DNA of 64,000 bases from Neoluteolibacter marinus (GTDB taxonomy: Bacteria > Verrucomicrobiota > Verrucomicrobiia > Verrucomicrobiales > Akkermansiaceae): assembly GCF_014904755.1 (NCBI RefSeq), contig NZ_JACZFQ010000045.1, forward strand, positions 16,825 to 80,824, in the 5' to 3' direction. The notes below the pieces were generated by a model. That model was not told where the DNA came from, did not search any database, and saw only the letters and a list, made by a program, of their open reading frames with translations. Position numbers and translations under genes: made by a program. Positions within the stretch are counted from its first letter, which is position 1. Each line of letters begins with the position of its first letter. Below, one piece after another: positions 33,204-42,090 of this stretch.

Positions 33204-33848
33204 TCATCTCCTGTGGCGGCGAAGCAGCCCGCCGAACCCCAGGGCGGCTAGTAAGATCGCGGAAGGCTCCGGGACGATCGTGACCTCTCCGAGGCCTCCG
33301 CCGGGACCATAAACGTTGAACCAAATCTCGCCGACTCCTTCACTGGTGGTTAAGTTTGGCAAGTCGGGGAAGCCCGCCGTGGTTGGGTTGGTGTTCACCG
33401 AGTCCGAGAACCAAACGAGATCTTCGGGGCCGGGCGTGCCGATCTGTGGGACTTCGACCCCCGATGGCCCAACCCAAACCAGATAGATGTATCCCCGACT
33501 GAAGGAGGAGCCGGTGCTCTCGGGAATGGCAAACTGAAAATCCATCGTCAGAAGCTCCGGGCTGCTGCCATTCGAGATGCTCAAATACGTTTCGGCCAGC
33601 TGACCCGGACTCAAGGATGAATGGACGCCGTTCACGACAAATTCCCCCGAAGTAGGAAAGAATTGCGTGCCAGGGCCAGGCGGGGAGTCGAAGTCGAGCA
33701 ACATCGTGTAAGAAAAACCGATCCTAGCTTCGTCATTCTCTCCGACGAAATCCGCAGCATGGGGAGACAAGCGAATCGTCACGGCGGAAGCTGCAGGAAT
33801 GATCAATTGTAATGCTAGAACGAATCCAATGGGGGTGACTCTTCTCAT
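33204..33848 (-). CDS. PEP-CTERM sorted exported protein
   Basis: A 214-aa protein with signal peptide 'MRRVTPIGFVLALQLIIPAASA', a short beta-rich mature part, and a C-terminal PEP-CTERM signal: 'VPEPSAILLAALGFGG' then 'LLRRHRR'. Such proteins are processed and sorted by exosortase to the cell surface or matrix. Its G+C is visibly below the neighbours'. It lies between purU and a second copy of the purU tail, on the opposite strand, as if inserted. Function unknown. Confidence 0.85.
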   Translation of the reverse strand: MRRVTPIGFVLALQLIIPAASAVTIRLSPHAADFVGENDEARIGFSYTMLLDFDSPPGPGTQFFPTSGEFVVNGVHSSLSPGQLAETYLSISNGSSPELLTMDFQFAIPESTGSSFSRGYIYLVWVGPSGVEVPQIGTPGPEDLVWFSDSVNTNPTTAGFPDLPNLTTSEGVGEIWFNVYGPGGGLGEVTIVPEPSAILLAALGFGGLLRRHRR

Positions 33849-33891
33849 GTGGTTCGAAGATTGGATCTAGATCGCATTTCTGTCGAGATAG

Positions 33892-34023
33892 ATGGTTCAC
33901 CGGTTGCGATTGGATGACCTTGGCCGCAATTGCGAGCGGATCGCGCTGGCGAAGGGGATCCGCTTCCACGTCCACGACCGCACCATCATCGACGGTCACC
34001 GGGCGATCGTGTTCCCGGACTGA
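33892..34023 (+). pseudogene. Duplicated 3' end of purU
   Basis: From 33919 the sequence matches the last 35 codons of purU (33074-33178) at 99 of 105 bases, with the same protein sequence and the same stop codon. The six differences (CTC/CTT, CGG/CGC, AAC/AAT, GCC/GCG, TTT/TTC, GAT/GAC) are all synonymous. An ATG at 33892 would allow a 43-aa peptide, but no catalytic part is present. The remnant and purU bracket the PEP-CTERM gene. Confidence 0.9.
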
Positions 34024-34074
34024 GTGGGAACCCGTCGCTTGTTTGGAACCGGAGGTTCCGGTTTGTTGGTCGCC

Positions 34075-34947
34075 ATGGATCTGGCGTGGGCCGACTACTT
34101 GAAGCGGATGAAGGAAGCGCCCGACGCGGCGTTGGAGTGGAGCCGCTCGGGGATCGAGTATCTCCGGTCGTCGATCGGTTCGCTGCCTTTCTTTGCCGCG
34201 ACCTCGGTCGACAGCGGGTCAGCGAATCCCGGTCGCGACGAGACGCATTATTTCCTGGTTCCGGACCCGCGGCAGGACGGCGGCTTCGCGCTGGTCGAGC
34301 GGCGTCGCTTGCCGGAGGGGACGGGAGCGGTGAACTCCCTGCCCAAGGTGCGGATTTTCCACGTCCACGACCCGGCGGCGGTCGAGGTGCTGGAAGATCG
34401 GCTGATGAAGAGGATGGTCTCGGCGGCAGAGGATGCGCCGGGGCTGGAGCATGACTTGGCGCTGCGGCTCGAGGCGATGGGGGAGGAAATCGACAAGCAA
34501 AGCCATTGGGTGACCGGCGGGCTGATCGTGGTCGGGGGCGTGGTGGCCATTGCCAACCCGCTGCTGGGGATCGGCATCGCGGCGAAGTCGCTGCTGCCCG
34601 AGCTCGGCGGCAAGCTGGCCAAATTCGGGTTCGGGGCCGCCGCCGAGACGATGCGCCGGTTCAGCGGCTCGATCCGCGAGAGCCAGGCCCGCAAGAAGGC
34701 CGAGAGCGAGGTCAAGCGGATGAAACCGGAACTGGTGGTCGATCCGGTCCTCGCCTTCCTCGACCGGACCGTGGCCCGCGGCGCCGACGGGGATCCGGTG
34801 GTGGAGGAACTGAACGGCTTGCCCGACTGGTGGCTGGACCGCGACCAGCGGCTGACCATGGGCGTCGTCGCCGAAATCTGGAAAGACGGGCGGTGGGGAG
34901 ACTGGGCCCGGGGGATTGGCCGACGGCTCGAGGTGTTGCCGGCCTGA
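34075..34947 (+). CDS. Unknown protein with Gly-rich hydrophobic segment
   Basis: I do not recognise this family. About 290 aa from ATG 34075; a TTG at 34063 preceded by GGAGG (34051-34055) is an alternative start. The N-terminal ~150 residues include 'THYFLVPDPRQDGGFALVERRRLP' and an acidic helix. A Gly-rich hydrophobic stretch ('GGLIVVGGVVAIANPLLGIGIAAKSLLPELGG') may span the membrane. The C-terminal part is charged ('RKKAESEVKRMKPELVVDPVLAFLDR') and ends with Trp-rich 'GRWGDWARGIGRRL'. No signal peptide. It ends next to the rplT terminator. Confidence 0.65.
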   Translation: MDLAWADYLKRMKEAPDAALEWSRSGIEYLRSSIGSLPFFAATSVDSGSANPGRDETHYFLVPDPRQDGGFALVERRRLPEGTGAVNSLPKVRIFHVHDPAAVEVLEDRLMKRMVSAAEDAPGLEHDLALRLEAMGEEIDKQSHWVTGGLIVVGGVVAIANPLLGIGIAAKSLLPELGGKLAKFGFGAAAETMRRFSGSIRESQARKKAESEVKRMKPELVVDPVLAFLDRTVARGADGDPVVEELNGLPDWWLDRDQRLTMGVVAEIWKDGRWGDWARGIGRRLEVLPA

Positions 34948-34952
34948 GGCAC

Positions 34953-34988
34953 AAAAAAACGCCGCACGGCACTGGGCCGGGCGGCGTT
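34953..34988 (-). terminator. Terminator for the rpmI-rplT transcript
   Basis: On the minus strand, GCGGCGTT (at 34965-34958 after loop) pairs with AACGCCGC (34988-34981) and is followed by seven Ts (34959-34953). It lies 22 bp past the rplT stop and also just after the plus-strand gene ending at 34947. Confidence 0.85.
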
Positions 34989-35009
34989 CTTGAAAGGAAG
35001 CGGTCGAAC

Positions 35010-35381
35010 TCAGGCGGCAGCCTTGTTTTCGAGGGCGGCCTTGGCCTGGGCGACGATCGCCGAGAAGGCGGCGGCGTCCTTGACGGCGAGGTCGGCGAGG
35101 ATCTTGCGGTCGGCTTCGATGCCGGCGGCGGCGAGTCCTTCGATGAAGCGGGAGTAGGTCAGGCCTTCGTTGCGGACACCGGCGCTGATGCGCTGGATCC
35201 ACAGGCGGCGGAACTGGCCTTTCCGCTTCTTGCGGTCGCGGTATTCGTATTGATGGGCCTTACGGACGGCGTCCTTGGCGTAGCGGAACAGCTTCGAGCG
35301 GAATCCGCGGAAGCCCTTCGCACGCAGCAAGACACGCTTGCGGCGGGCCCGGGAAGCCGGGCTATTGGTGGCGCGTGGCAT
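35010..35381 (-). CDS. rplT: 50S ribosomal protein L20
   Basis: A 123-aa L20 with the typical basic N-terminus '[39 protein letters not shown]', then '[23 protein letters not shown]' and '[10 protein letters not shown]'. It binds 23S rRNA during early assembly and can repress its own operon in some bacteria. It follows rpmI by 140 bp, in the usual L35-L20 order. infC is not adjacent upstream. Confidence 0.97.
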   Translation of the reverse strand: MPRATNSPASRARRKRVLLRAKGFRGFRSKLFRYAKDAVRKAHQYEYRDRKKRKGQFRRLWIQRISAGVRNEGLTYSRFIEGLAAAGIEADRKILADLAVKDAAAFSAIVAQAKAALENKAAA

Positions 35382-35521
35382 GGTTTGGTTTCGGGTCGGA
35401 CAGGCCGTTGGTTATTCTTTCCTCCCGCAGTCTCGCTTGTCCGGTGGTACCCTTGCGGGTCAGGCTGCGATGGAGGCCGTCCGAGGCGCGGACGGGGGCG
35501 CGGTTTGTTGCTTCGCTTCGT

Positions 35522-35731
35522 TCAGGAGAACGGGAGGTTCTCCTTCACGTTCTTGATGTCGGCGTCGGAGACGAGGGCGGCGCTGGTGAGGCTCCGCTTG
35601 CGCTTGCGATTCTTGCATTGCAGCAAGTGGCGGGCGCCCTGCTTCCGGCGGAGAACCTTACCGGTTCCCGTCACCTTGAAACGCTTGGCAACAGCCTTTC
35701 GGGTCTTTGCTTTTCCTGAGACACGTGGCAT
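35522..35731 (-). CDS. rpmI: 50S ribosomal protein L35
   Basis: A 69-aa L35, slightly longer than the usual 64-66. 'KAKTRKAVAKRFKVTGTGKVLRRKQGARHLLQCKNRKRKRSL' is characteristic. It precedes rplT. The 205 bp upstream of it (35732-35936) hold no gene I can support and should contain the promoter. Confidence 0.96.
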   Translation of the reverse strand: MPRVSGKAKTRKAVAKRFKVTGTGKVLRRKQGARHLLQCKNRKRKRSLTSAALVSDADIKNVKENLPFS

Positions 35732-35936
35732 GGGGCGGCGAAACTAGGGGCCGGCCCCGTCTTGGCAAGGCAAAAGTGGGGGATTTCGAGGGTCCGGGGT
35801 GCTCCGGGTTTTTTGAAAATGGGTCCGGTGGTGCCCTTTGATTTTGCAAGGCTTGACCGTTTGGGGCTCCGATTCGGGCATTCGGGGGCTTGGTTGATGT
35901 TTGACCAAAACGGAAATTTTAGATAAACGAAGCGCC

Positions 35937-36695
35937 GTGATCGCCCAGCAGCAACAGCAGTGGTTCTTTTCAACGGGAGGGGAGCGCATCGGCCCGGTGG
36001 GGTTCGACTACCTCCTGGAGCTGGCCAAAACGGGCAAGCTGGATCCGCGGGCGGACATGGTCTGGAGCTCGAGTCTGAACGACTGGGAGCCGGCCGGCCA
36101 GGTGGAGGGTCTTTTCGAGCGGCGATCGTTGGAGAAAGGTGCCAACCCGTTGGAAGCTTCGGACGCTTTCGCGAACACCGGCGTCCATGAGAAAGCGATC
36201 ATTTCCAAGCCCGTTTCCGCAGGGACGGGCCGCATGGGATACATCATGGGGGCGGGGGTGGTGCCTGCCGTGCTGATGGCGGGGTGGCAGTTCGTGGTGC
36301 CGGTCCTGGCCCGCTACACCCCGGAGGACCTGGCGGTTTATTTGCCGATGGTGGTGTTCCCGCTGGCCGGCCTGATGGTGCTGGTGACGCTGGTCAAGCG
36401 GTTCCACAATCTCGGCATGACCGGCTGGTGGTTCCTTGGCTTCGCCATCCCGATCCTCAATCTCTGGCTCGGTTACCGCTGCCTGGCCTGTCCGGCCGGC
36501 TACGCGGACGTCAAGCGGCTCGATGGCATCGGCAAGTTCGTCGCCTTTCTCTACTGGGGGTCGATCCTCGCGGGTATCGGACTCGCGGTGGCGGCCATGG
36601 TCGGAGCCTTCGGGGCGATGAAAGAGTCCGGGTTGATCGAGGATGTGACCCGCCAGCTCGAAGAGCTGCGCAAGACCGCGGTGCCGGAGCGCTGA
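35937..36695 (+). CDS. GYF_2 (DUF4339) domain membrane protein with DUF805-like part
   Basis: A 252-aa protein from GTG 35937. The N-terminal GYF_2-like domain is 'QWFFSTGGERIGPVGFDYLLELAKTGKLDPRADMVWSSSLNDWEPAGQVEGLF'. A linker follows and then four hydrophobic segments, with 'VKRFHNLGMTGWWFLGFAIPILNLWLGYRCLACPAGYAD' resembling the conserved turn of DUF805 (RxHDxGxSGWW). GYF_2 domains are thought to bind peptides. Role unknown. A run of five glutamines follows the start. Confidence 0.75.
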   Translation: MIAQQQQQWFFSTGGERIGPVGFDYLLELAKTGKLDPRADMVWSSSLNDWEPAGQVEGLFERRSLEKGANPLEASDAFANTGVHEKAIISKPVSAGTGRMGYIMGAGVVPAVLMAGWQFVVPVLARYTPEDLAVYLPMVVFPLAGLMVLVTLVKRFHNLGMTGWWFLGFAIPILNLWLGYRCLACPAGYADVKRLDGIGKFVAFLYWGSILAGIGLAVAAMVGAFGAMKESGLIEDVTRQLEELRKTAVPER

Positions 36696-36701
36696 AGGTT
36701 T

Positions 36702-38282
36702 TCACTCCAGGATCTTCCTGAGGTCGTCTGGAAAAGTCGCGCCGAGCTGGACGTCGAAGTCGGCGGCCGACTTGAGTTTCGCCAGGGCGGCGTCGCGTGC
36801 GGGGCCCGGGGGAAGGGTGCCGGCCCATTGGATGGCGGCGTCCTGGTCGCGGCGATACCAGCTTCCCGCGATCGATCCGGCCGCGGAGGGCGGGGCGGTG
36901 CCGGATCGCTGGTCGAAGAGTCCTGCCGCGGCGGCGGGGTCCTGCCACGAAAGCTCGCGCAAGGCGAGTTCAGTGAAGCTGCCGCGGCGCTCGGCGGGCA
37001 GCGTGTCAACCCACTCCAAGGTGGCGGCGGGTTGTGCCTTCATCCACTCGCGCAGCGCCGGGGTCGCCAGCGACATCGGCAGGGGCGGTTGTTCCGGATC
37101 GGCAAGGCGGGCGCGGATCGAATCGGGATCGCTGCCGAACCATTCCAAGCCGAGTTGATAAGCAGGGGAGGAATAACCGGACTTGGCGGCTTCGGCGGGA
37201 TCGACCGTGCCCAGCCACCAGTTCACGGCGCTCTCGGGATCGCTGGCTGCCCAGAAATTGGCGACATCCATGGCCGCCTGATGGCGGAGGTTGCCGGACG
37301 GAAGTTCCTCGACCATCTGCCGCGCGTGGTCAGGTTCGGAGCTGAAGTGCCGGGCCACCAGTTTTCCCATCGCGGTGGCGAGCGGGGCGGCGCTGAGGTT
37401 TTCGGTGGCCCAGGAGAAGGCGGGCTTGGAACCAGCCTGGGGATATTCATCCAACATCCAATCCACAAGATCCGGGCCGAGCTTCGCCTTGAGCGCGGGA
37501 GGTGCCTCGTTCCGGATCCATGAGGCCGCGAGCGCGCCGGCGGCTCCCTGGCGCCGGATGGCTTGCGGGGAGAATTCGGCCATCACCTTGTTCCGTTGGG
37601 CGGGGGAGAGGTTCGCCATCCAGGCTTGGGCGGCCGAAGCATCGCGCGCCAGCCAGTCGATCGCATATTGCTGCACCAGGAGGTCCCTGGACGGCCCCGG
37701 CGGGAGGGCGAGCAAGATTTCGCCGCCTTGCTCCCCGGACAAAGGCAAGCCCGATGAACCCAGCCGCAATGCGCCTGCGGCCACGATTTCATCCAGGTGA
37801 TTCCTCGCCGCGGCCGCGCTGGCGGGGTCGTCGCTGGCGAGAAGCCCGATCAGGTTTCCCGCGATTTGCCAGTCGTTGTAATCCGTCGGGTTCAGCCGCG
37901 ACAGCAGGCCAACGGGGTCTTGGGGAAACCAGGCCAAGGCGACCGTCTGGCGGAAAAGGCGGCGGTCATTGGTGTTGAGACTCTGCTCCTCAATCCACTG
38001 CCAGGTGCCTTCGGGGTCCGATTCGGCGCTGCGCCGGACGACGGCGAGGAGTTCCCAGTCCGAATGGTTTCCCGAGCGGTAGAGGCGTTCCAGTGCCGCG
38101 GGACTGCCGGCTTCGAGGTCCGCGAGCCGTCGGGCACGGCGTTCCAGTCCCCGGGGTACGTCGCGGGACATGCTCGCCTCGAACACGGGTGGGGTTGGGG
38201 TCGTCAGGGTGCCTGCAGGGCGGAAATGGCGGGCGATGAAGAACGCGGCCACGGCGCAGGCGAGTGGAAGGAGCGGCTTCAT
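36702..38282 (-). CDS. Membrane-anchored WxxxDPxAA-repeat protein 2
   Basis: A 526-aa protein starting at ATG 38282, which overlaps the stop of the gene upstream (ATGA). One N-terminal membrane helix 'MKPLLPLACAVAAFFIARHF' is followed by helical repeats of ~35 residues with a 'DP..A..W' core: 'SDPEGTWQWIEEQ', 'RDASAAQAWMANL', 'SDPESAVNWWLGTV', 'RDQDAAIQWAGTLPPGPARDAAL'. These probably form an alpha-solenoid. Paralogous to 38279-40147. Role unknown; likely periplasmic scaffold or adaptor. Similar repeat proteins are frequent in Verrucomicrobia. Confidence 0.72.
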   Translation of the reverse strand: MKPLLPLACAVAAFFIARHFRPAGTLTTPTPPVFEASMSRDVPRGLERRARRLADLEAGSPAALERLYRSGNHSDWELLAVVRRSAESDPEGTWQWIEEQSLNTNDRRLFRQTVALAWFPQDPVGLLSRLNPTDYNDWQIAGNLIGLLASDDPASAAAARNHLDEIVAAGALRLGSSGLPLSGEQGGEILLALPPGPSRDLLVQQYAIDWLARDASAAQAWMANLSPAQRNKVMAEFSPQAIRRQGAAGALAASWIRNEAPPALKAKLGPDLVDWMLDEYPQAGSKPAFSWATENLSAAPLATAMGKLVARHFSSEPDHARQMVEELPSGNLRHQAAMDVANFWAASDPESAVNWWLGTVDPAEAAKSGYSSPAYQLGLEWFGSDPDSIRARLADPEQPPLPMSLATPALREWMKAQPAATLEWVDTLPAERRGSFTELALRELSWQDPAAAAGLFDQRSGTAPPSAAGSIAGSWYRRDQDAAIQWAGTLPPGPARDAALAKLKSAADFDVQLGATFPDDLRKILE

Positions 38283-40147
38283 TTCGCGGTGTAGCGTCGG
38301 GTGAACTCTGCGGCTTGAGCTGGTGGGAGGCTGCCGACGTACGACTGGAAAGCCTCCTGGGCATCCCCGGGGGATTGCCGGCTCCAAGCCCGGAGCGTCT
38401 CGACCCTTTGCTCCGATTGCAGGGCCGGTTCGCCGATGGTGGCGGTCCATTCCCAGGCGGCGGCCGGATCGCTGGTGCCGAGCCGGCGGATCAAGGACGC
38501 GGTCGCTGCATCGCGGCATGGACCCGCGTCGGCGTTGCCGATCCACGCCGCCGCGGCCATGGGGTCGTGGTAACTCCAACCGTCGATGGCGGCGGAATAA
38601 GCCGCGTTGCGGGCTCCGGGATCGGCCAGCGTTCCCGCCCATTCGAGCGCAGCGGAGGGATCGAGTTCGCCCCATTTCAACGCGGCGATCCCCACCGCCC
38701 GGTTGAGGTCGGGAGACGCCGGTGCCGCGCTCAGTAGGCTGGCGATCCGGTCGGGAGAAGCCTCGCGATCAACGAACATCCCAGGTCTGCCGCCGGCCAC
38801 CGGTTGGCCGGAGCGGGTGGCAATCGCGACGTAGGTCCCGGCGAGATACTCCGGCGGGATCATCGCGAAGCGATCGACCTGGCGGTCCGGATCGACTCCG
38901 CCGCCGGTGACTTCCCCTATCACCCCGGCAAGCATCTGGCTCCTGGCGCGGCCATCCTCAAGCGAGGCGGCAAAGCCGATAGCAGCGTCGGGATCGCTTT
39001 TCATCCAAGCGGCCATAATCCCTCTCAGAGCCGTCCCGCGATGCATGGCATCCGGCTGGGCGGAAATGTCGCGCGCGGCAGTTTCCAACAGGTCCGGACG
39101 CGTTCCGAACCAGATCCGGTCGAGCACGTTCAGCGGCAGGATTGAGGCGGTGCCCTTGGCGGAATCAAGAAGACGGTACGCGTCGACCGCGCTCATTTTC
39201 CCGCTGGCGACGGCGGGCCCGATGACCGACCGCATGGCATTGATGCCGCTGCGGCTGAGATCGGACGACTTTTCCCGGGCGTCGATGAACGCTTTCATTG
39301 CTGCCGCGGGATCCTCCCGGGCGATGCCGGCGAGGATCCGCTCGCCGATTCCTAGATTGTCGAAACGGGACATGTCGAATCCGCCGGGGCCTCTCTCCAA
39401 CGAGATCAGATGCTGCCATGCAGCACGTGGATCGGTTCCGGCCCACGATTCCATCACGCCCGCGAGGGCGAGCGTCCGGACGGAGGACGGGAGGGTCATC
39501 GACCACTCCAGCGTGCCGGCAGGATCTTTCCCGGCACAGAACCGGGCCAGCAATTGATAGAAGGAGGCGCAGCGCGGTCTCGCGGGATTGCTGTCTTGTT
39601 CAAGCAGTTCGCCTGCGATCGTGAGCAGCTCGTCGGGGAAGCGCTCCGCGATCTTCAACCAGGCGGGGCTGCCGTCCGGCATCGGCTGGCGCACCCGCCG
39701 GAACCATTCCATGAAGATTTCCGGATCCTCGTGGAGCAACAGCGCGGTCACCGCCTGTCGATCGCGGTCGCCCTCCGGACCTTCGGGGATGAAATTCCAA
39801 GCCGCCCGGGAATCGAGCAAGGCCCACTCCATCAGCAGCGGGTGGCGGAGGTCCCAACTGAAGTCGGGGTTTTGTTTCGCGATCCACTCGAGGCCGGCGA
39901 CCGGGTCGAGCTCCGCCAGCCGGGCGCAAATCAGGCGGATCCGCAGTTTCTGCCCGTCGTTCCGTTCCGGGCCGAGGGCTGCTTCGCCCAGCTGGCGCAG
40001 CAGCGAGTCGAGGGTCTCGCCAGCCAAGTTCGCGGCCGTTTCCAGCGCGGGAGATGGCGGAGACGGTACGGGGAGGGTGGCTTCACCCTGATCCTTCGCC
40101 GGGATGGGCGCACGGTAACCCCACCACGCCGCGAGCGGGACGAGCAA
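38279..40147 (-). CDS. WxxxDPxAA-repeat protein 1
   Basis: About 622 aa. The frame is open upstream to 40204 with no ATG or GTG; TTG 40147 is the first ordinary start and leaves a short membrane helix ('MLVPLAAWWGYRAP'). A rarer start upstream giving 'ISYLAWLLVPLAAWWGY' would make a better anchor. Helical repeats run to the C-terminus: 'SDPDAAIGFAASLEDGRARSQML', 'LDPSAALEWAGTLADPGARNAAY', 'HDPMAAAAWIGNADAGPCRDAA', 'SDPAAAWEWTATIGEPALQ'. It lies 62 bp after the ABC exporter gene on the same strand. Function unknown. Confidence 0.68.
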   Translation of the reverse strand: MLVPLAAWWGYRAPIPAKDQGEATLPVPSPPSPALETAANLAGETLDSLLRQLGEAALGPERNDGQKLRIRLICARLAELDPVAGLEWIAKQNPDFSWDLRHPLLMEWALLDSRAAWNFIPEGPEGDRDRQAVTALLLHEDPEIFMEWFRRVRQPMPDGSPAWLKIAERFPDELLTIAGELLEQDSNPARPRCASFYQLLARFCAGKDPAGTLEWSMTLPSSVRTLALAGVMESWAGTDPRAAWQHLISLERGPGGFDMSRFDNLGIGERILAGIAREDPAAAMKAFIDAREKSSDLSRSGINAMRSVIGPAVASGKMSAVDAYRLLDSAKGTASILPLNVLDRIWFGTRPDLLETAARDISAQPDAMHRGTALRGIMAAWMKSDPDAAIGFAASLEDGRARSQMLAGVIGEVTGGGVDPDRQVDRFAMIPPEYLAGTYVAIATRSGQPVAGGRPGMFVDREASPDRIASLLSAAPASPDLNRAVGIAALKWGELDPSAALEWAGTLADPGARNAAYSAAIDGWSYHDPMAAAAWIGNADAGPCRDAATASLIRRLGTSDPAAAWEWTATIGEPALQSEQRVETLRAWSRQSPGDAQEAFQSYVGSLPPAQAAEFTRRYTAK

Positions 40148-40209
40148 CCAGGCGAGATATGAGATGGAGCGGATCGCCGTGGTTAGATCATCCGCCGGAA
40201 GTTGTCAGC

Positions 40210-41955
40210 TCAATTCACGGCAGGCTCGCCTTCCTGGGATAGGAATGACTTGCGGCACAGGTCGGCGTATTTGCCGTCACGGGCGAATAGTTCTTCGTGG
40301 GTGCCTTCCTCGATGACCCGGCCCTTTTCCAAGACATAGATCTTGTCGGCGTTGCGGATGGTGGAAAGGCGGTGCGCGATGACGAAAGCGGTGCGGTTCT
40401 CCATCAGGCGGTCGAGCGCGTCCTGGATTTGGCGCTCGGTCTCGCTGTCGACCGAAGCGGTGGCCTCGTCGAGCAGCAGCACCGGCGCGTTCTTGAGCAG
40501 GGCGCGGGCGATCGACAGGCGCTGTTTCTCGCCGCCCGACAACTTCACCCCGCGTTCGCCGACATTGGTGTCGAGCTGTTTGGGGAGGTCGCGGACGAAC
40601 TTCGCGGCGTGGGCGGCTTCCAGGGCGGTCCAGATTTCCTCGTCGGTCGCCTTGCGGCGGGCCAGTTCCATGTTCTCGCGGACGGTGCCGTTGAAGAGAA
40701 AGGGCTCCTGGGTGACGTAGCCGAGCTGCTCGCGCAGCGAGGGCTTGGCGAGGGTGGCGATGTCGATGCCGTCGATGGTGATCGTTCCTTCGTCCGCCTC
40801 GTAGAAGCGGTTGAGCAGCGAGAGAACGGTGGACTTGCCCGCGCCGGTGGATCCGACCAGCGCGATGGTCCGCCCGGGCGGCGCGTCGAGGTCGACCTGG
40901 TGGAGCGTCGGCTGGCTGCCGTAGGAAAAGGAGACGCCCTCGAAGCGGACGTGGGCCCGGATTCCCGCCGGCAGGGAGTCGCCGCTGGCGGCATTCGGCT
41001 CGTCTTCGGAATCGAGGATCTCGAAAACCCGGTCGCCGGCGGCGCGGGACGAGAAGATCATCTGGTTGAGCTGGCGGAGCTTGCTGACGGGCTCGTAGAA
41101 GAGTCCGAGGAGGAGGAAGAAGAAGGTCAGGTCGCCAACGGTCATCCGGCCGGCGATCATGGCCTGCGCACCGAAGCCGAGCACCAGGACATAGCCGAGC
41201 ATGCTGGCGAAGGACATGGAGGGATTGTAGATCGCCCACCATTTCATCAGGTGCAGGGTGGCGGCCCGGACGTTGTTGGAGAGGCGATTGAAATTTGCAT
41301 GCTCCTCGGCTTCGGCGGCATAGGACTTGATCTGCCGGATGCCGGCGATGTTGTCGTGGAGCAGCGAATTCAAGGCCGAGGTGGCGTTGCGTTCCGCCTT
41401 GTGGCGATGGCGGGCGTCCTTCGAGTAGATCCATGCCCCGGCCAGCAGGACCGGGATCGGCAGCGTTGCCCACAGGGCCACCTGCCAGTCGGTCAGGTAC
41501 ATCACCAGCCCCACGGCGACCAACTGGATGGAGGCGACCAGGCCGAGTTCGATGCCGTCGATGAGGACCCGCTCCATTGAGGTCACGTCTTCCACGACCC
41601 GCGTCATGATGTCGCCGGTGCGGCGCGAGTCGAACCAGTTCAGGGGCAGGCGCTGGATCTTCCGATAGAGGTCCGAGCGGATGTCGTAGATGACGTTTTG
41701 CTCGAAGTGGTTGTTCACGAAGATCCGGGCGCAGTTGAGACCGTCCTTCAGGAAATAGCTGCCCAAGGCGAGTAGCACCCAGAAGAGCAGTTCGTGGTGG
41801 CGGGAGGGATCCGGGACGATCTCGTCGATGACGAACTGGGCGATCTTGGGGAAGAAAACGACCGCAACGGCCATCAGCGTGGCACAGAAAAACTGGGCGG
41901 TGGCGAGGCCGGGATAGCGGCGGAGGTAGGAAAAGACTCGGAGGACGGAATTCAT
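40210..41955 (-). CDS. ABC exporter, fused permease-ATPase (MsbA-like)
   Basis: A 581-aa half-transporter starting at 'MNSVLRVFSYLRRYPGLA'. Six membrane helices occupy residues ~15-300, with coupling-region 'LPLNWFDSRRTGDIMTRVVEDV'. The ATPase domain has Walker A 'GSTGAGKST', Q-loop 'VTQEPFLFNGTVRENM', signature 'LSGGEKQRLSIARALL', Walker B 'VLLLDEATASVD' and H-loop 'IAHRLST'. It acts as a dimer. MsbA-type lipid or lipid A export is the usual guess; the substrate cannot be read from sequence. Confidence 0.92.
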   Translation of the reverse strand: MNSVLRVFSYLRRYPGLATAQFFCATLMAVAVVFFPKIAQFVIDEIVPDPSRHHELLFWVLLALGSYFLKDGLNCARIFVNNHFEQNVIYDIRSDLYRKIQRLPLNWFDSRRTGDIMTRVVEDVTSMERVLIDGIELGLVASIQLVAVGLVMYLTDWQVALWATLPIPVLLAGAWIYSKDARHRHKAERNATSALNSLLHDNIAGIRQIKSYAAEAEEHANFNRLSNNVRAATLHLMKWWAIYNPSMSFASMLGYVLVLGFGAQAMIAGRMTVGDLTFFFLLLGLFYEPVSKLRQLNQMIFSSRAAGDRVFEILDSEDEPNAASGDSLPAGIRAHVRFEGVSFSYGSQPTLHQVDLDAPPGRTIALVGSTGAGKSTVLSLLNRFYEADEGTITIDGIDIATLAKPSLREQLGYVTQEPFLFNGTVRENMELARRKATDEEIWTALEAAHAAKFVRDLPKQLDTNVGERGVKLSGGEKQRLSIARALLKNAPVLLLDEATASVDSETERQIQDALDRLMENRTAFVIAHRLSTIRNADKIYVLEKGRVIEEGTHEELFARDGKYADLCRKSFLSQEGEPAVN

Positions 41956-42020
41956 CGGCGCGCGGTTGATGCCCTGTCCATCCTTTGTAATGCCACGTTT
42001 CACAATCGCGAAATTTGGGG

Positions 42021-42050
42021 TTGCCGCGGCCGACCCGGGATCCCTAGGTT
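42021..42050 (+). promoter_or_regulatory. Promoter-like site for the coiled-coil pair
   Basis: TTGCCG (42021-42026), 18-bp spacer, TAGGTT (42045-42050), 40 bp before ATG 42091. It has the same TAGGNT -10 form as the site at 20391. Confidence 0.4.
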
Positions 42051-42090
42051 GCCGCTTAGAACAAGACCCACCCGCCACTTCTTAAACCCC

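Noticed and set aside
33892..34023. A 43-aa plus-strand peptide as an independent gene
   Set aside because: From residue 10 on it is exactly the purU C-terminus, with no catalytic portion; treated as a duplicated gene tail.
35382..35521. A missing infC or extra ORF between rpmI and rplT
   Set aside because: The 140-bp gap has no credible coding frame; open frames crossing it are shadows of the ribosomal genes.
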